Assembly (NCBI RefSeq): GCF_963662255.1
Contig: NC_085082.1
Location: forward strand, 558,001 to 622,000
Direction of reading: 5' to 3'
Source: Cinclus cinclus
Taxonomy: Eukaryota > Chordata > Aves > Passeriformes > Cinclidae
DNA length: 64,000 bases
This document shows positions 1 through 11,000 of this stretch, one piece after another. The notes under the pieces were generated by a model. That model worked only from the letters and a program-made list of their open reading frames with translations, had not been told where the DNA came from and made no database searches. Each line of letters opens with the position of its first letter. Positions within the stretch are counted from its first letter, which is position 1. The position numbers and the translations under genes were made by a program.

Positions 1-205
1 GAGCTCCCGGCCCCGGGACCGGAGCGATCCCGGTAAAACCGCGGAGCTCCCGGGACCGGAGCGATCCCGGTAAAACCGCGGGGCTCCCGGCCCCGGGACC
101 GGAGCGATCCCGGTAAAACCGCGGAGCTCCCGGGACCGAAGCGATCCCGGTAAAACCGCGGGGCTCTCGGGACCGGAGCGATCCCGGTAAAACCGCGGAG
201 CTCCC
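1..205. repeat. GC-rich minisatellite, about 5 units of 36-48 bp
   Basis: Five units end in GGTAAAACCGCG and differ mainly by presence or absence of a short CCCCGGG insert. No gene is visible in it. It sits on the outer flank of the CpG island that precedes CLPTM1. Confidence 0.85.
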
Positions 206-430
206 GGCCCCGGGACCGGAACGTGACACCCCCCGGTTCTCCCGCCCCAGATCCCGGTTCTGCCCCGGTATCCTCCGGTTATCCCACCGCGGTTCTGCCG
301 CCGGGGGGATCCCCGGTTCCGCTCCCCCCGGTTTGAGTCCCGGTTCCGCTCCCTCCGGGGTGGATCCCGGTTCTGCCACCGGGGGGGATCCCCGGTTCCG
401 CTTCCCCCAGGGGCGGGTCCCGGAGCCAGC
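206..430. repeat. Irregular C/G-rich repeats (CCGGTTCYGC motif)
   Basis: Degenerate repeats of GATCCCCGGTTCCGCTCC-like units. Apart from general CpG-island composition I see no gene or clear regulatory site. Confidence 0.6.
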
Positions 431-444
431 GGGGCCGCGCTCAC

Positions 445-460
445 CGAGCGGCAGCGCCAT
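445..460 (-). CDS. Possible first coding exon of a divergent gene (MALPL...), partial
   Basis: On the minus strand an ATG at 460-458 opens a short frame reading Met-Ala-Leu-Pro-Leu. After one further base it meets a perfect donor, G|GTGAGCGCGG, at 444. The exon faces away from CLPTM1, whose start codon is 486 bp away, with a CpG-rich CCAAT/CRE segment between them. That geometry fits a bidirectional promoter. The next exon would lie outside the window, so nothing confirms it. An alternative minus-strand ATG at 610-608, in an ATGGCGGCGCGG context, opens an Ala/Pro/Gly-rich frame that is probably composition noise. The product is unknown. Confidence 0.22.
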
Positions 461-605
461 GTCCCGATCCCGGTGCGGGTCCCGGTGCGGGTCCCGGTCC
501 CGGTCCCGGTGCCGGTGCCGGTGCCGGAGCTGCCGGTCCCGGTCCCGCCGCCGCCCCCCGAGGCCGCGCCGCCGCCGGACCTGGAAATCCCCGCGCGGGC
601 CGCGC

Positions 606-853
606 CGCCATTGGCTGAAACCTCCGTGATGTCACCACCGGGGGCGCGGTCGGGGAAACCCCCACCGGGAGCGCACCGCGCCGCTATTGGTTGAGCGGGA
701 AAGTGACGTCACCGAAGGGAACGCCCCCAAAGCGCGCGCTCGGGGCGGGGCGAGCTCTCATGGGCTGAGAGCGGCTGAGGGGGCGGGGCGGGGAAACCCC
801 CCTCCCGCCGGGGGCGGGCCGCACCGCTATTGGTGAATTGCGTTGTGACGTCA
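606..853 (+). promoter_or_regulatory. CLPTM1 promoter: three CCAAT-CRE modules
   Basis: Three modules each pair an inverted CCAAT box (ATTGG) with a CRE: ATTGG 610-614 with TGATGTCA 627-634; ATTGG 686-690 with TGACGTCA 704-711; ATTGG 829-833 with TGACGTCA 846-853. Start-to-start spacing is 17, 18 and 17 bases. The modules share flanks (CCGCTATTGG, GGGGAAACCCC), so they look like duplicated promoter units. NF-Y and CREB/ATF factors are the usual ligands of such sites. GC boxes lie between modules near 741-820. No TATA box is seen. Confidence 0.7.
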
Positions 854-897
854 CAAAGGGTCGTGGACTGTGAGGTTTCCCCGCCCCTATTTGGAGT

Positions 898-953
898 CAC
901 GTGGGCTCTGGTTCCCGGAAGTCTCGCGAGAGCGGCGCATCAAAGATGGCGGC
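898..953 (+). promoter_or_regulatory. CLPTM1 core promoter/start: E-box, ETS site, TCTCGCGAGA palindrome, YY1-like start
   Basis: In 56 bases there are CACGTG (898-903), CCGGAAGT (915-922, ETS type), TCTCGCGAGA (922-931, the palindrome typical of TATA-less housekeeping promoters) and AAGATGGCGGC (943-953), a YY1-type element that includes the start codon. The ETS site and the palindrome share one base. Together these support a short 5' UTR and a transcription start near 900-935. Confidence 0.65.
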
Positions 954-999
954 GCCGGGGACGGAGGCGGCGGCGGGGCCGGGCCCGGGCCCGGGGCAG
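946..999 (+). CDS. CLPTM1: CLPTM1 exon 1 (coding part)
   Basis: Codes for residues 1-18, Ala/Gly/Pro-rich, ending Gly-Gln before CAG|GTCCGG. The junction gives GQ|VTSNG, the same join as in mammalian CLPTM1. Phase 0. Confidence 0.85.
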
Positions 1000-1978
1000 G
1001 TCCGGGAGGGAGCGGGGCCCGGGGGGAGCGGAACCGGCACCGGCACCGCCACGGGGAAACGGGAGGGAATGGGCGGCGGGAAAGCGGCCGGGAATGAGGA
1101 ACGGGAGTGGAGAGAGGGGATGGGGGACGAGACCGGGGACAGGGAACGGGAACCGGGAACGAGAGCGGGGTCAGGGATGGAGAACTGGGAGCGGGACCGG
1201 GAACAGGGAACGGGAACCGGGAGTGAGAGCGGGGTCAGGGAACGGGTCTGAGGACAGGGATGGAGAACTGGGAGCGAGAACGGGAACCGGGAACGGGAAC
1301 CGGGAACGAGAGCGGGAACGGTGAACGGGAACGGGGACAGCAACCGGGGATGGGGACCGGGGACGGCTCGGGGACCGGGGCAGGTCGGGACAGGCTGGGA
1401 CCAGGAAGAGGGAACGGGATTGGGATTGGGAACGGGAACGGGAATGGGAAGGGGACCGGGAAGGGCGCTGGAATTGGGAGCGGGGCTGGGGAAGGGGAAT
1501 GGGAACGGGACCGGGAATGGGAACAGTGGGAATGGGAAGGACGTGGAAGGCACCAAGATGGGACCGGTGAGGGGTGAGGGGACCGGTGACTGGGAGGGAC
1601 TGGGACCGGTGACCGGGAAGGAGCGGTACCGGTACCGGTACTGGTGACACCGGTGACTGGGTAGGAGCGGTACCGGTACTGGTGACACCGGTGACTGGGA
1701 AGGAGCGGTACCGGTACCGGTACCGGTGACTGGGAAGGAGCGGTACCGGTACCGGTGACTGGGTAGGAGTGGTATCAGTACTGGTGAATGGGAAGGAGCG
1801 GTACCGGTACCGGTGACACCGGTGACTGGGAAGGAGCGGTACCGGTGACACCGGTGACTGGGAAGGAGCGGTACCGGTACCGGCGCCGCGGTGACGCCGG
1901 TTCTGGCGCAGGTGACGAGTAACGGCGCTGCCGGGGGCGGTGAGGCCGAGAGCGCACGGGGACAACAACAGGGACAGC

Positions 1979-2010
<32 letters not shown>

Positions 2011-5000
2011 CCGGCACCGAACGCCTGGCAGGTGCTGAAAGGGGTCATGTTCAGGTGAGATTGGGGTCATTGGGGTCATGTTCAGGTGAGGTTGGGGTCA
2101 TTGGGGTCATTGGGGTCATGTTCAGGTGAGGTTGGGGTCATTGGGGTCATTGGGGTCATGTTCAGGTGAGATTGGGGTCATTGGGGTCATTGGGGTCATG
2201 TTCAGGTGAGATTGGGGTCATTGGGGTCATTGGGGTCACGTTCAGGTGAGGTTGGGGTCATTGGGGTCATTGGGGTCATGTTCAGGTGAGGTTGGGGTCA
2301 TTGGGGTCATTGGGGTCACGTTCAGGTGAGATTGGGGTCATTGGGGTCATTGGGGTCATGTTCAGGTGAGGTTGGGGTCATTGGGGTCATTGGGGTCATG
2401 TTCAGGTGAGATTGGGGTCATTGGGGTCATTGGGGTCATGTTCAGGTGAGGTTGGGGTCATTGGGGTCATTGGGGTCATGTTCAGGTGAGGTTGGGGTCA
2501 TTGGGGTCATGTTCAGGTGAGATTGGGGTCATTGGGGTCATGTTCAGGTGAGGTTGGGGTCATTGGGGTCATTGGGGTCACGTTCAGGTGAGGTTGGGGT
2601 CATTGGGGTCATTGGGGTCACGTTCAGGTGAGGTTGGGGTCATTGGGGTCATTGGGGTCACGTTCAGGTGAGGTTGGGGTCATTGGGGTCATTGGGGTCA
2701 TTGGGGTCATGTTCAGGTGAGGTTGGGGTCATTGGGGTCATTGGGGTCATGTTCAGGTGAGATTGGGGTCATTGGGGTCATTGGGGTCACGTTCAGGTGA
2801 GGTTGGGGTCATTGGGGTCATTGGGGTCATGTTCAGGTGAGGTTGGGGTCATTGGGGTCATTGGGGTCACGTTCAGGTGAGATTGGGGTCATTGGGGTCA
2901 TTGGGGTCATGTTCAGGTGAGGTTGGGGTCATTGGGGTCATTGGGGTCATGTTCAGGTGAGATTGGGGTCATTGGGGTCATTGGGGTCATGTTCAGGTGA
3001 GGTTGGGGTCATTGGGGTCATTGGGGTCATGTTCAGGTGAGGTTGGGGTCATTGGGGTCATGTTCAGGTGAGATTGGGGTCATTGGGGTCATGTTCAGGT
3101 GAGGTTGGGGTCATTGGGGTCATTGGGGTCACGTTCAGGTGAGGTTGGGGTCATTGGGGTCATTGGGGTCACGTTCAGGTGAGGTTGGGGTCATTGGGGT
3201 CATTGGGGTCACGTTCAGGTGAGGTTGGGGTCATTGGGGTCATTGGGGTCATTGGGGTCATGTTCAGGTGAGGTTGGGGTCATTGGGGTCATTGGGGTCA
3301 TGTTCAGGTGAGATTGGGGTCATTGGGGTCATTGGGGTCATGTTCAGGTGAGATTGGGGTCATTGGGGTCATTGGGGTCGTGTTCAGGTGAGATTGGGGT
3401 CAATGGGATCAGAATTGGGAATGGGATCAAGTTTTGTTGAGGTGAGAAGGAATTGGGATTGGGATCCCCCCTGGACTGGGATTTCCTTGGGATAATTCTG
3501 GGATCACTCCAGGACTGGGATTTCCTTGGGATAATTCTGGGATCCCCCCAGGACTGGGATTTCCTTGGGATAATTCTGGGATTTGGATCGCCCTGAGGCC
3601 CTTCCCAAATTCCCGAGAATTCCCGAGAATTCCCGAGCTCCTTCCCGGTTTTTCCTGGGGTCAGGTTGGGAGGAAATTCCAAAGGTTGGATCTGGGAGGG
3701 GCCAGATGGGCGTGGGGGAGGGGAATCCTTGGGATGTTCTCCTGAAATATCCCAAAGAAAAATCGGGAATTTCCTGTGGGCAGGGGGAGCTGGGGACAGG
3801 ACGGGATTTTTGGGAAGGGAAATCCATAAAAAAAGAGGAATTTTGGGAAGGGAGATCCATTAAAAAAGAGGAATTTGGGGATTAGAATCCATAAAAAATA
3901 GGAATTTTGGGGAAGGGACATCCATAAAAAAAAGAGGAATTTTGGGAAGGGAAATCCATAAAAGAGAGGAATTTTGGGGAGGGAGATCCGTAAAAAAAAG
4001 AGAATTTTTGGGAAGGGAAATGCATAGAAAAGAGGAATTTTGGGAAAGGGAGATCCATTAAAAAAGAGGAATTTTGGGAAGGGAAATCCATAAAAAAGAG
4101 GAATTTTGGGGAAGGGAGATCCATTAAAAAAAAAAAGAGAATTTTTGGGAAGGGGAATCCGTGAAAAAGGGGATTTTTGGGAAGGGAAATCCCTCAAAAA
4201 TAGGAATTTTGGGAAGGGAAATCCATAAAAAAAAGGAATTTTTGAGAAGGGAGATCCATAAAAAAAAAAAAAAAGACTTTTTGGGGAGGGAATCCATAAA
4301 AAAGACGAATTTTGGGAAGGGGGATCCATTTAAAAAAAGGGAATTTTTGGGAAGGGGAATCCATTAAAAAAAAAGGGAATTTTTGGGAAGGGGAATCCAT
4401 GAAAAAGAGGATTTTTTGGGAAGGGAAACCCATGAAAAAGAGGATTTTTTTGGGAAAGAAAAGTCATAAAAAAACCGGGGAATTTTTTGGAAGGGAGGAT
4501 CTCTGGGAAAGAGGATCCACGGGGAAAAAAAAAGGAGAATTTTGGGAATTTTTGGATGGGAGGATCCGTGGATTAAAAAAAAAAAAAAAGGAAATTCGAG
4601 GGTGAGAATCCATAAGAAGGGAAATTTTTCCATAGGAAGGGAAATTTTTCCATAGGAAGAGAATTTTTTTTTTTTTTTTTTTTGAGGATGGGGAAATTCC
4701 TGGAATCCCAAATCCGCCAGAAAAAAAAAAAAAAAAAAAAAAAAATAAAAAAAAAAAATTCCCAGGAAAAGAGAATCCGCGGGAGTAGGGGAAACAAATA
4801 AAATAAAACAAAATAAAAAATTTGCCAGCAGCAAAACGTGCTAAAGATAAAATAAAATAAAAACTCAAAAAATTAAATTAAAAAAAAAAAAGTAAAGTGG
4901 GATTTTTTGTTTTTTTGGTGGGGGGGGGCGAAAAAAAATCCTGATTTTTTTCAAGGGATGGGAATTTTTTGGGAAGGAAAAGATGGGGAGGGTGATGTTG

Positions 5001-8000
5001 ATAGAATTCCCAAATTAATTTAATTTAATTTAATTTAATTTTTTTTTTTTTTTCCCCTCCTCCTGCCCAGGATTTTCATCATCTGGGCCATTTCCAGCTG
5101 GTTCCGGAGGGGAACGGCGCCGCAGGAGCCGAGCGGGGCCGGGGGCAGCCCCAGGAGCCCCAGCAGGAATCTGTTCCCTAAGGACACCCTCATGGTAGGG
5201 ACGGGGGAAATGGGGTCATTTCGGGGTCAAATCCCAAATTTTGGGGACAAATCCCACAGGTTTTGGGCTGAAATCCCAAATTTTGGGGATAAATCCCACA
5301 GGTTTTGGGCTCAAATCCCAAATTTCGGGGTCGAATTCCTGAGGTTCTGGGCTCAAATCCCAAATTTTGGGGTCAGATCTTGGGGATTCTGGGCTCAAAT
5401 CCCAAATTTTGTGACCAAATCCCACAGGTTTTGGGCTCAAATCCCAAATTTCGGGGACAAATCCCACAGGTTTTGGGCTCAAATCCCAAATTCTGGGGAT
5501 AAATCCCACAGGTTTTGGGCTCAAATCCCAAATTTCAGGGTTGAATTCCTGAGGTTCTGGGGTCAGATCCCAAATTTTGGGGGGTCTGGGGTCAAATCCC
5601 AAATTTTGGGGTCAAATCTTGGGGATTCTGGGCTCAAATCCCAAATTTTGGGGACAAATCCCACAGGTTTTGGGCTGAAATCCCAAATTTTGGGGACAAA
5701 TCCCACAGGTTTTGGGCTCAAATCCCAAATTTTGGGGACAAATCCCACAGGTTTTGGGGTCAAATCCCAAATTTTGGGGTGAAATCCTGGAGATTCTGGG
5801 CTCAAATCCCAAATTTTGGGGTCGAATCCTGGACGTTTTGGGCTCAAATCCCAAATTCTGGGGACAAATCCCACAGGTTTTGGGCTCAAATCCCAAATTT
5901 CAGGGTTGAATTCCTGAGGTTCTGGGCTCAAATCCCAAATTTTGGGGGGTCTGGGGTCAAATCCCAAATTTTGGGGTCAAATCTTGGGGATTCTGGGCTC
6001 AAATCCCAAATTTTGTGACCGAATCCCACTGGTTTTGGGCTCAAATCCCAAATTTCGGGGACAAATCCAACAGGTTTTGGGCTCCAATCCCAAATTTTGG
6101 GGACAAATCTTGGAGGTTTTGGGCTCAAATCCCAAATTTTGGGGTCAAATCCCAGAGGTTTTGGGGTCAAATCCCAAATTTTGGGGTTGAATCCCGGAGG
6201 TTCCGGGCTCAGGTCCCAAATTTTGGGGGATTTTTTTGGGGTTGGGATCCCAAATTTTGGGTTCGGTGCCGGGGGCAGCCCCAGGAGCCCCAGCAGGAAT
6301 CTGTTCCCTAAGGACACCCCCATGGTAGGGACAGGGGAAATGGGGTCATTTCGGGGTCAAATCCCAAATTTTGGGGACAAATCCCACAGGTTTTGGGGTC
6401 AAATCCCAAATTTTGGGGACAAATCCCACAGGTTTTGGGCTCAAATCCCAAATTCTGGGGACAAATCCCACAGGTTTTGGGGTCAAATCCCAAATTTTGG
6501 GGTTGAATCCTGGAGGTTTTGAGCTCAAATCCCAAATTTTGGGGGATTTTTTTGGGGTTGGGATCCCAAATTTTGGGTTCGGTGCCGGGGGCAGCCCCAG
6601 GAGCCCCAGCAGGAATCTGTTCCCTAAGGACACCCTCATGGTAGGGACGGGGGAAATGGGGTCATTTCGGGGTCAAATCCCAAATTTTGGGGACAAATCC
6701 CACAGGTTTTGGGCTCAAATCCCAAATTCTGGGGACAAATCCCACAGGTTTTGGGGTCAAATCCCAAATTTCGGGGTCGAATTCCTGAGGTTCTGGGGTC
6801 AGATCCCAAATTTTGGGGGGTCTGGGGTCAAATCCCAAATTTTGGGGTCAAATCCCGGAGATTCTGGGCTCAAATCCCAAATTTTGGGCTCAAATCCCAA
6901 ATGTTGGGGTCAAATCTTGGAGGTTTTGGGCTCAAATCCCAAATTTCAGGGTCGAATTCCTGAGGTTCTGGGCTCAAATCCCGAATTTTGGGGTCAAATC
7001 TTGGAGGTTTTGGGGTCAAATCCCAAATTTTGGGGTTGAATCCCGGAGGTTTGGGGTCAAATCCCAAATTCTGGGGACAAATCCCACAGGTTTTGGGCTC
7101 AAATCCCAAATTTCGGGGTCGAATTCCTGAGGTTCTGGGCTCAAATCCCGAATTTTGGGGGATCTGGGGTCAAATCCCAAATTTTGGGGTCAAATCTTGG
7201 GGATTCTGGGCTCAAATCCCAAATTTTGTGACCAAATCCCACAGGTTTTGGGCTCAAATCCCAAATTTCGGGGTCAAATCCCGGAGGTTTTGGGCTCAAA
7301 TCCCAAATTTTGGGGACAAATCCCACAGGTTTTGGGGTCAAATCCCAAATTTTGGGGTCAAATCCAACAGGTTTTGGGGTCAAATCCCAAATTTTGGGGT
7401 CAAATCTTGGAGGCTTTGGGGTCAAATCCCAAATTTTGGGGACAAATCCCACAGGTTTTGGGCTCAAATCCCGGAGGTTTTGGGGTCAAATCCCAAATTC
7501 TGGGGACAAATCCCACAGGTTTTGGGCTGAAATCCCAAATTTCAGGGTCGAATTCCTGAGGTTCTGGGCTCAAATCCCGAATTTTGGGGGGTCTGGGGTC
7601 AAATCCCAAATTTTGGGGTCAAATCTTGGGGATTCTGGGCTCAAATCCCAAATTTTGTGACCAAATCCCACAGGTTTTGGGCTGAAATCCCAAATTTCGG
7701 GGACAAATCCAACAGGTTTTGGGCTGAAATCCCAAATTTTGGGGACAAATCCCACAGGTTTTGGGCTGAAATCCCAAATTTTGGGGTCGAATCCTGGAGG
7801 TTTTGGGCTCAAATCCCGCGGACAAATCCCACAGGTTTTGGGCTCAAATCCCAAATTTCGGGGTCGAATTCCTGAGGTTCTGGGCTCAAATCCCAAATTT
7901 TGGGGGGTCTGGGGTCAAATCCCAAATTTTGGGGTCAAATCTTGGGGATTCTGGGCTCAAATCCCAAATTTTGTGACCAAATCCCACAGGTTTTGGGCTC

Positions 8001-11000
8001 AAATCCCAAATTTTGGGGTCAAATCCCGGAGGTTTTGGGCTCAAATCCCAAATTTTGGGGACAAATCCCACAGGTTTTGGGGTCAAATCCCAAATTTTGG
8101 GGTCAAATCTTGGAGGTTTTGGGCTCAAATCCCAAATTTTGGGGACAAATCCCACAGGTTTTGGGCTCAAATCCCAAATTTCAGGGTTGAATTCCTGAGG
8201 TTCTGGGCTCAAATCCTGAATTTTGGGGGGTCTGGGGTCAAATCCCAAATTTTGGGGTCAAATCATGGGGATTCTGGGCTCAAATCCCAAATTTTGTGAC
8301 CGAATCCCACAGGTTTTGGGCTCAAATCCCAAATTTCGGGGTCGAATTCCTGAGGTTCTGGGCTCAAATCCCGAATTTTGGAGCGTCTGGGGTCAAATCC
8401 CAAATTTTGGGGTCGAATTCCTGAGGTTCTGGGGTCAGATTCCAAATTTTGGGGTCAAATCTTGGGGATTCTGGGCTCAAATCCCAAATTTTGGGGACAA
8501 ATCCCACAGGTTTTGGGCTCAAATCCCAAATTTCAGGGTCGAATTCCTGAGGTTCTGGGCTCAAATCCCAAATTTTGGGGGGTCTGGGGTCAAATCCCAA
8601 ATTTTGTGACCAAATCCCGGAGGTTCTGGGGTCAGATTCCAAATTTTGGGGTCAAATCTTGGGGATTCTGGGCTCAAATCCCAAATTTTGGGGACAAATC
8701 CCAGAGGTTTTTGGCTGAAATCCCAAATTTTGGGGTCAAATCCTGGAGATTTTGGGGTCGGATCCCAAATTTTGGGGTCGAATCCTGGAGATTTTGGGGT
8801 CGGATCCCAAATTTTGGGGTCGAATCCTGGAGATTTTGGGGTCGGATCCCAAATTTTGGGCTCAAATCCTGGGGGTTCCAGGCTCAAATCCCAAATTTTG
8901 GGCTTGAATTCCTGAGGTTCTGGGGTCAGATCCCAAATTTTTGGGGTCAAGTCCCAAATTTTGGGTTTAGATCCCAGATTTTGGGGACAAATCCTGGAGA
9001 TTTTGGGGTCGGATCCCAAATTTTTTTGGGGGATTTTTTTGGGGTCGGATCCTGGTGCCAAAACCCCAAATTCTGCTCCCAATGAATTTTGGGATTTTTT
9101 TTTTTTTTGGGAGGGGAATTTTGGGAATTTTTTTTTTTTGTTTGTTTGTTTTTTGTTTTTTGGAAATTTTGGGATTTTTTTTGGGAGAATTTCGGGTTTT
9201 TTTTAGGGGGGCGAATTTTGGGATTTTTTTTTTTCATTTTGGGATTTTTTTTGGGCGGAATTTTAGGATTTTTTTGGGGGGAATTTTGGGATTTTTTTTT
9301 TTTTTTTGTGGGGGGAATTTTGGAATTATTTTTCTTGGGGGGGGAATTTTATGAATTTTTTGGGGGGAATTTTGGGATTTTCAGGGTTTTTTTGGGGGGG
9401 ATTTTTGGGGTTTTTTTTTGGGGGGAATTTTGGGATTTTTTTGTGTTTTGTAAATTTTGGGAATTTTTTGGGGGGGAGGAATTTTGGGATTTTTTTTGGG
9501 ATATTTGCCCCCACCCCAGGATCTGTACCTTTACACCTGGGGTCGCTTTTGGGATTTTTAATAATTTTGGGGAATCTCTTTGGGATTTCTTCGCGATTTC
9601 GGGATTTCTTTGTGGGATTTTTTTTGATTTTCTGGAATTCCTGGAATTTTGGGAATTCCGGAACCATCTGGAATTCCCTTCCCCTCCCCCCAGGATCTGT
9701 ACCTTTACACCTGGGGTCGCTTTTGGGATTTTTAATAATTTTGGGGAATCTCTTTGGGATTTCTTCGCCATTTTGGGATTTCTTTGTGGGATTTTTTTGA
9801 TTTTCCGGAATTCCTGGAATTCCTGGAATTCCGGAACCATCTGGAATTCCCTCCCCTCCCCCCAGGATCTGTACCTTTACACCTGCGGTCGCTTTTGGGA
9901 TTTTTTTTTACAGAATTTTGGGATTTTTGGGGAATCTCTTTGGGATTTCTTTGCGATTTCGGGATTTCTTTGTGGGATTTTTTGGTGGGATTTTCTTGAT
10001 ATTCCAGAATTCCTGGAATTCCGGGAATGCCGGAACCATCTGGAATTTCCCTCCCCTCCCCCCAGGATCTGTACCTTTACACCTGGGATCGCTTTTGGGA
10101 TTTTTCATAATTTTGGGGAATCTCTTTGGGATTTCTTCGCCATTTCGGGATTTCTTTGTGGGATTTTTTTGATTTTCCGGAATTCCTGGAATTCCTGGAA
10201 TTCCGGAACCATCTGGAATTCCCTCCCCTCCCCCCCAGGATCTGTACCATTACCCATGGGGTCGCTTTTGGGATTTTTTTTTACAGAATTTTGGGATTTT
10301 TGGGGAATCTCTTTGGGATTTCTTTGCGATTTCGGGATTTCTTTGTGGGATTTTTTTGATTTTCTGGAATTCCTGGAATTTTGGGAATTCCGGAACCATC
10401 TGGAATTCCCTCCCCTCCCCCCCAGGATCTATACCTTTACACCTGGAATCACTTTTGGGATTTTTTTTTACAGAATTTTGGGATTTTTGGGGAATCTCTT
10501 TGGGATTTCTTCGCCATTTCGGGATTTCTTTGTGGGATTTTTTTTGATTTTCTGGAATTCCTGGAATTTTGGGAATGCCGGAACCATCTGGAATTCCCTT
10601 CCCCCCCTCCCCCCCAGGATCTGTACCTTTACACCTGGGGTCGCTTTTGGGATTTTTAATAATTTTGGGGAATCTCTTTGGGATTTCTTCGCCATTTCGG
10701 GATTTCTTTGTGGGATTTTTTTGATTTTCCGGAATTTTGGGAATTTTAGGAATTCCGGGACCATCTGGAATTCCCCTCCCCTCCCCCCAGGATCTGTACC
10801 TTTACACATGGGGTCGCTTTTGGGATTTTTTTTTACAGAATTTTGGGATTTTTGGGGAATCTCTTTGGGATTTCTTCGCCATTTCGTGATTTCTTTGTGG
10901 GATTTTTTTGATTTTCTGGAATTCCTGGAATTTTGGGAATTCCGGAACCATCTGGAATTCCCTTCCCCTCCCCCAAGGATCTGTACCTTTACACCTGGAA

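Larger units (their letters stand above)
5195..9060. repeat. Intron 3 minisatellite, about 36-bp unit
   Basis: Roughly 100 imperfect units of the type CAAATCCCAAATTTTGGGG followed by ACAAATCCCACAGGTTTTGG. Many units contain CCACAG|GTTTTG, which resembles acceptor and donor joined. Two exon 3 fragments are embedded (listed separately). The array is stop-poor in several frames, giving spurious frames of about 100-235 residues. Confidence 0.92.

Noticed and set aside
897..2048. Minus-strand 302-383 residue frames antisense to CLPTM1 exons 1-2 (poly-Cys, poly-Leu)
   Set aside because: The poly-Cys/Leu/Val runs are the antisense of the CAA repeat. No independent evidence of a gene.
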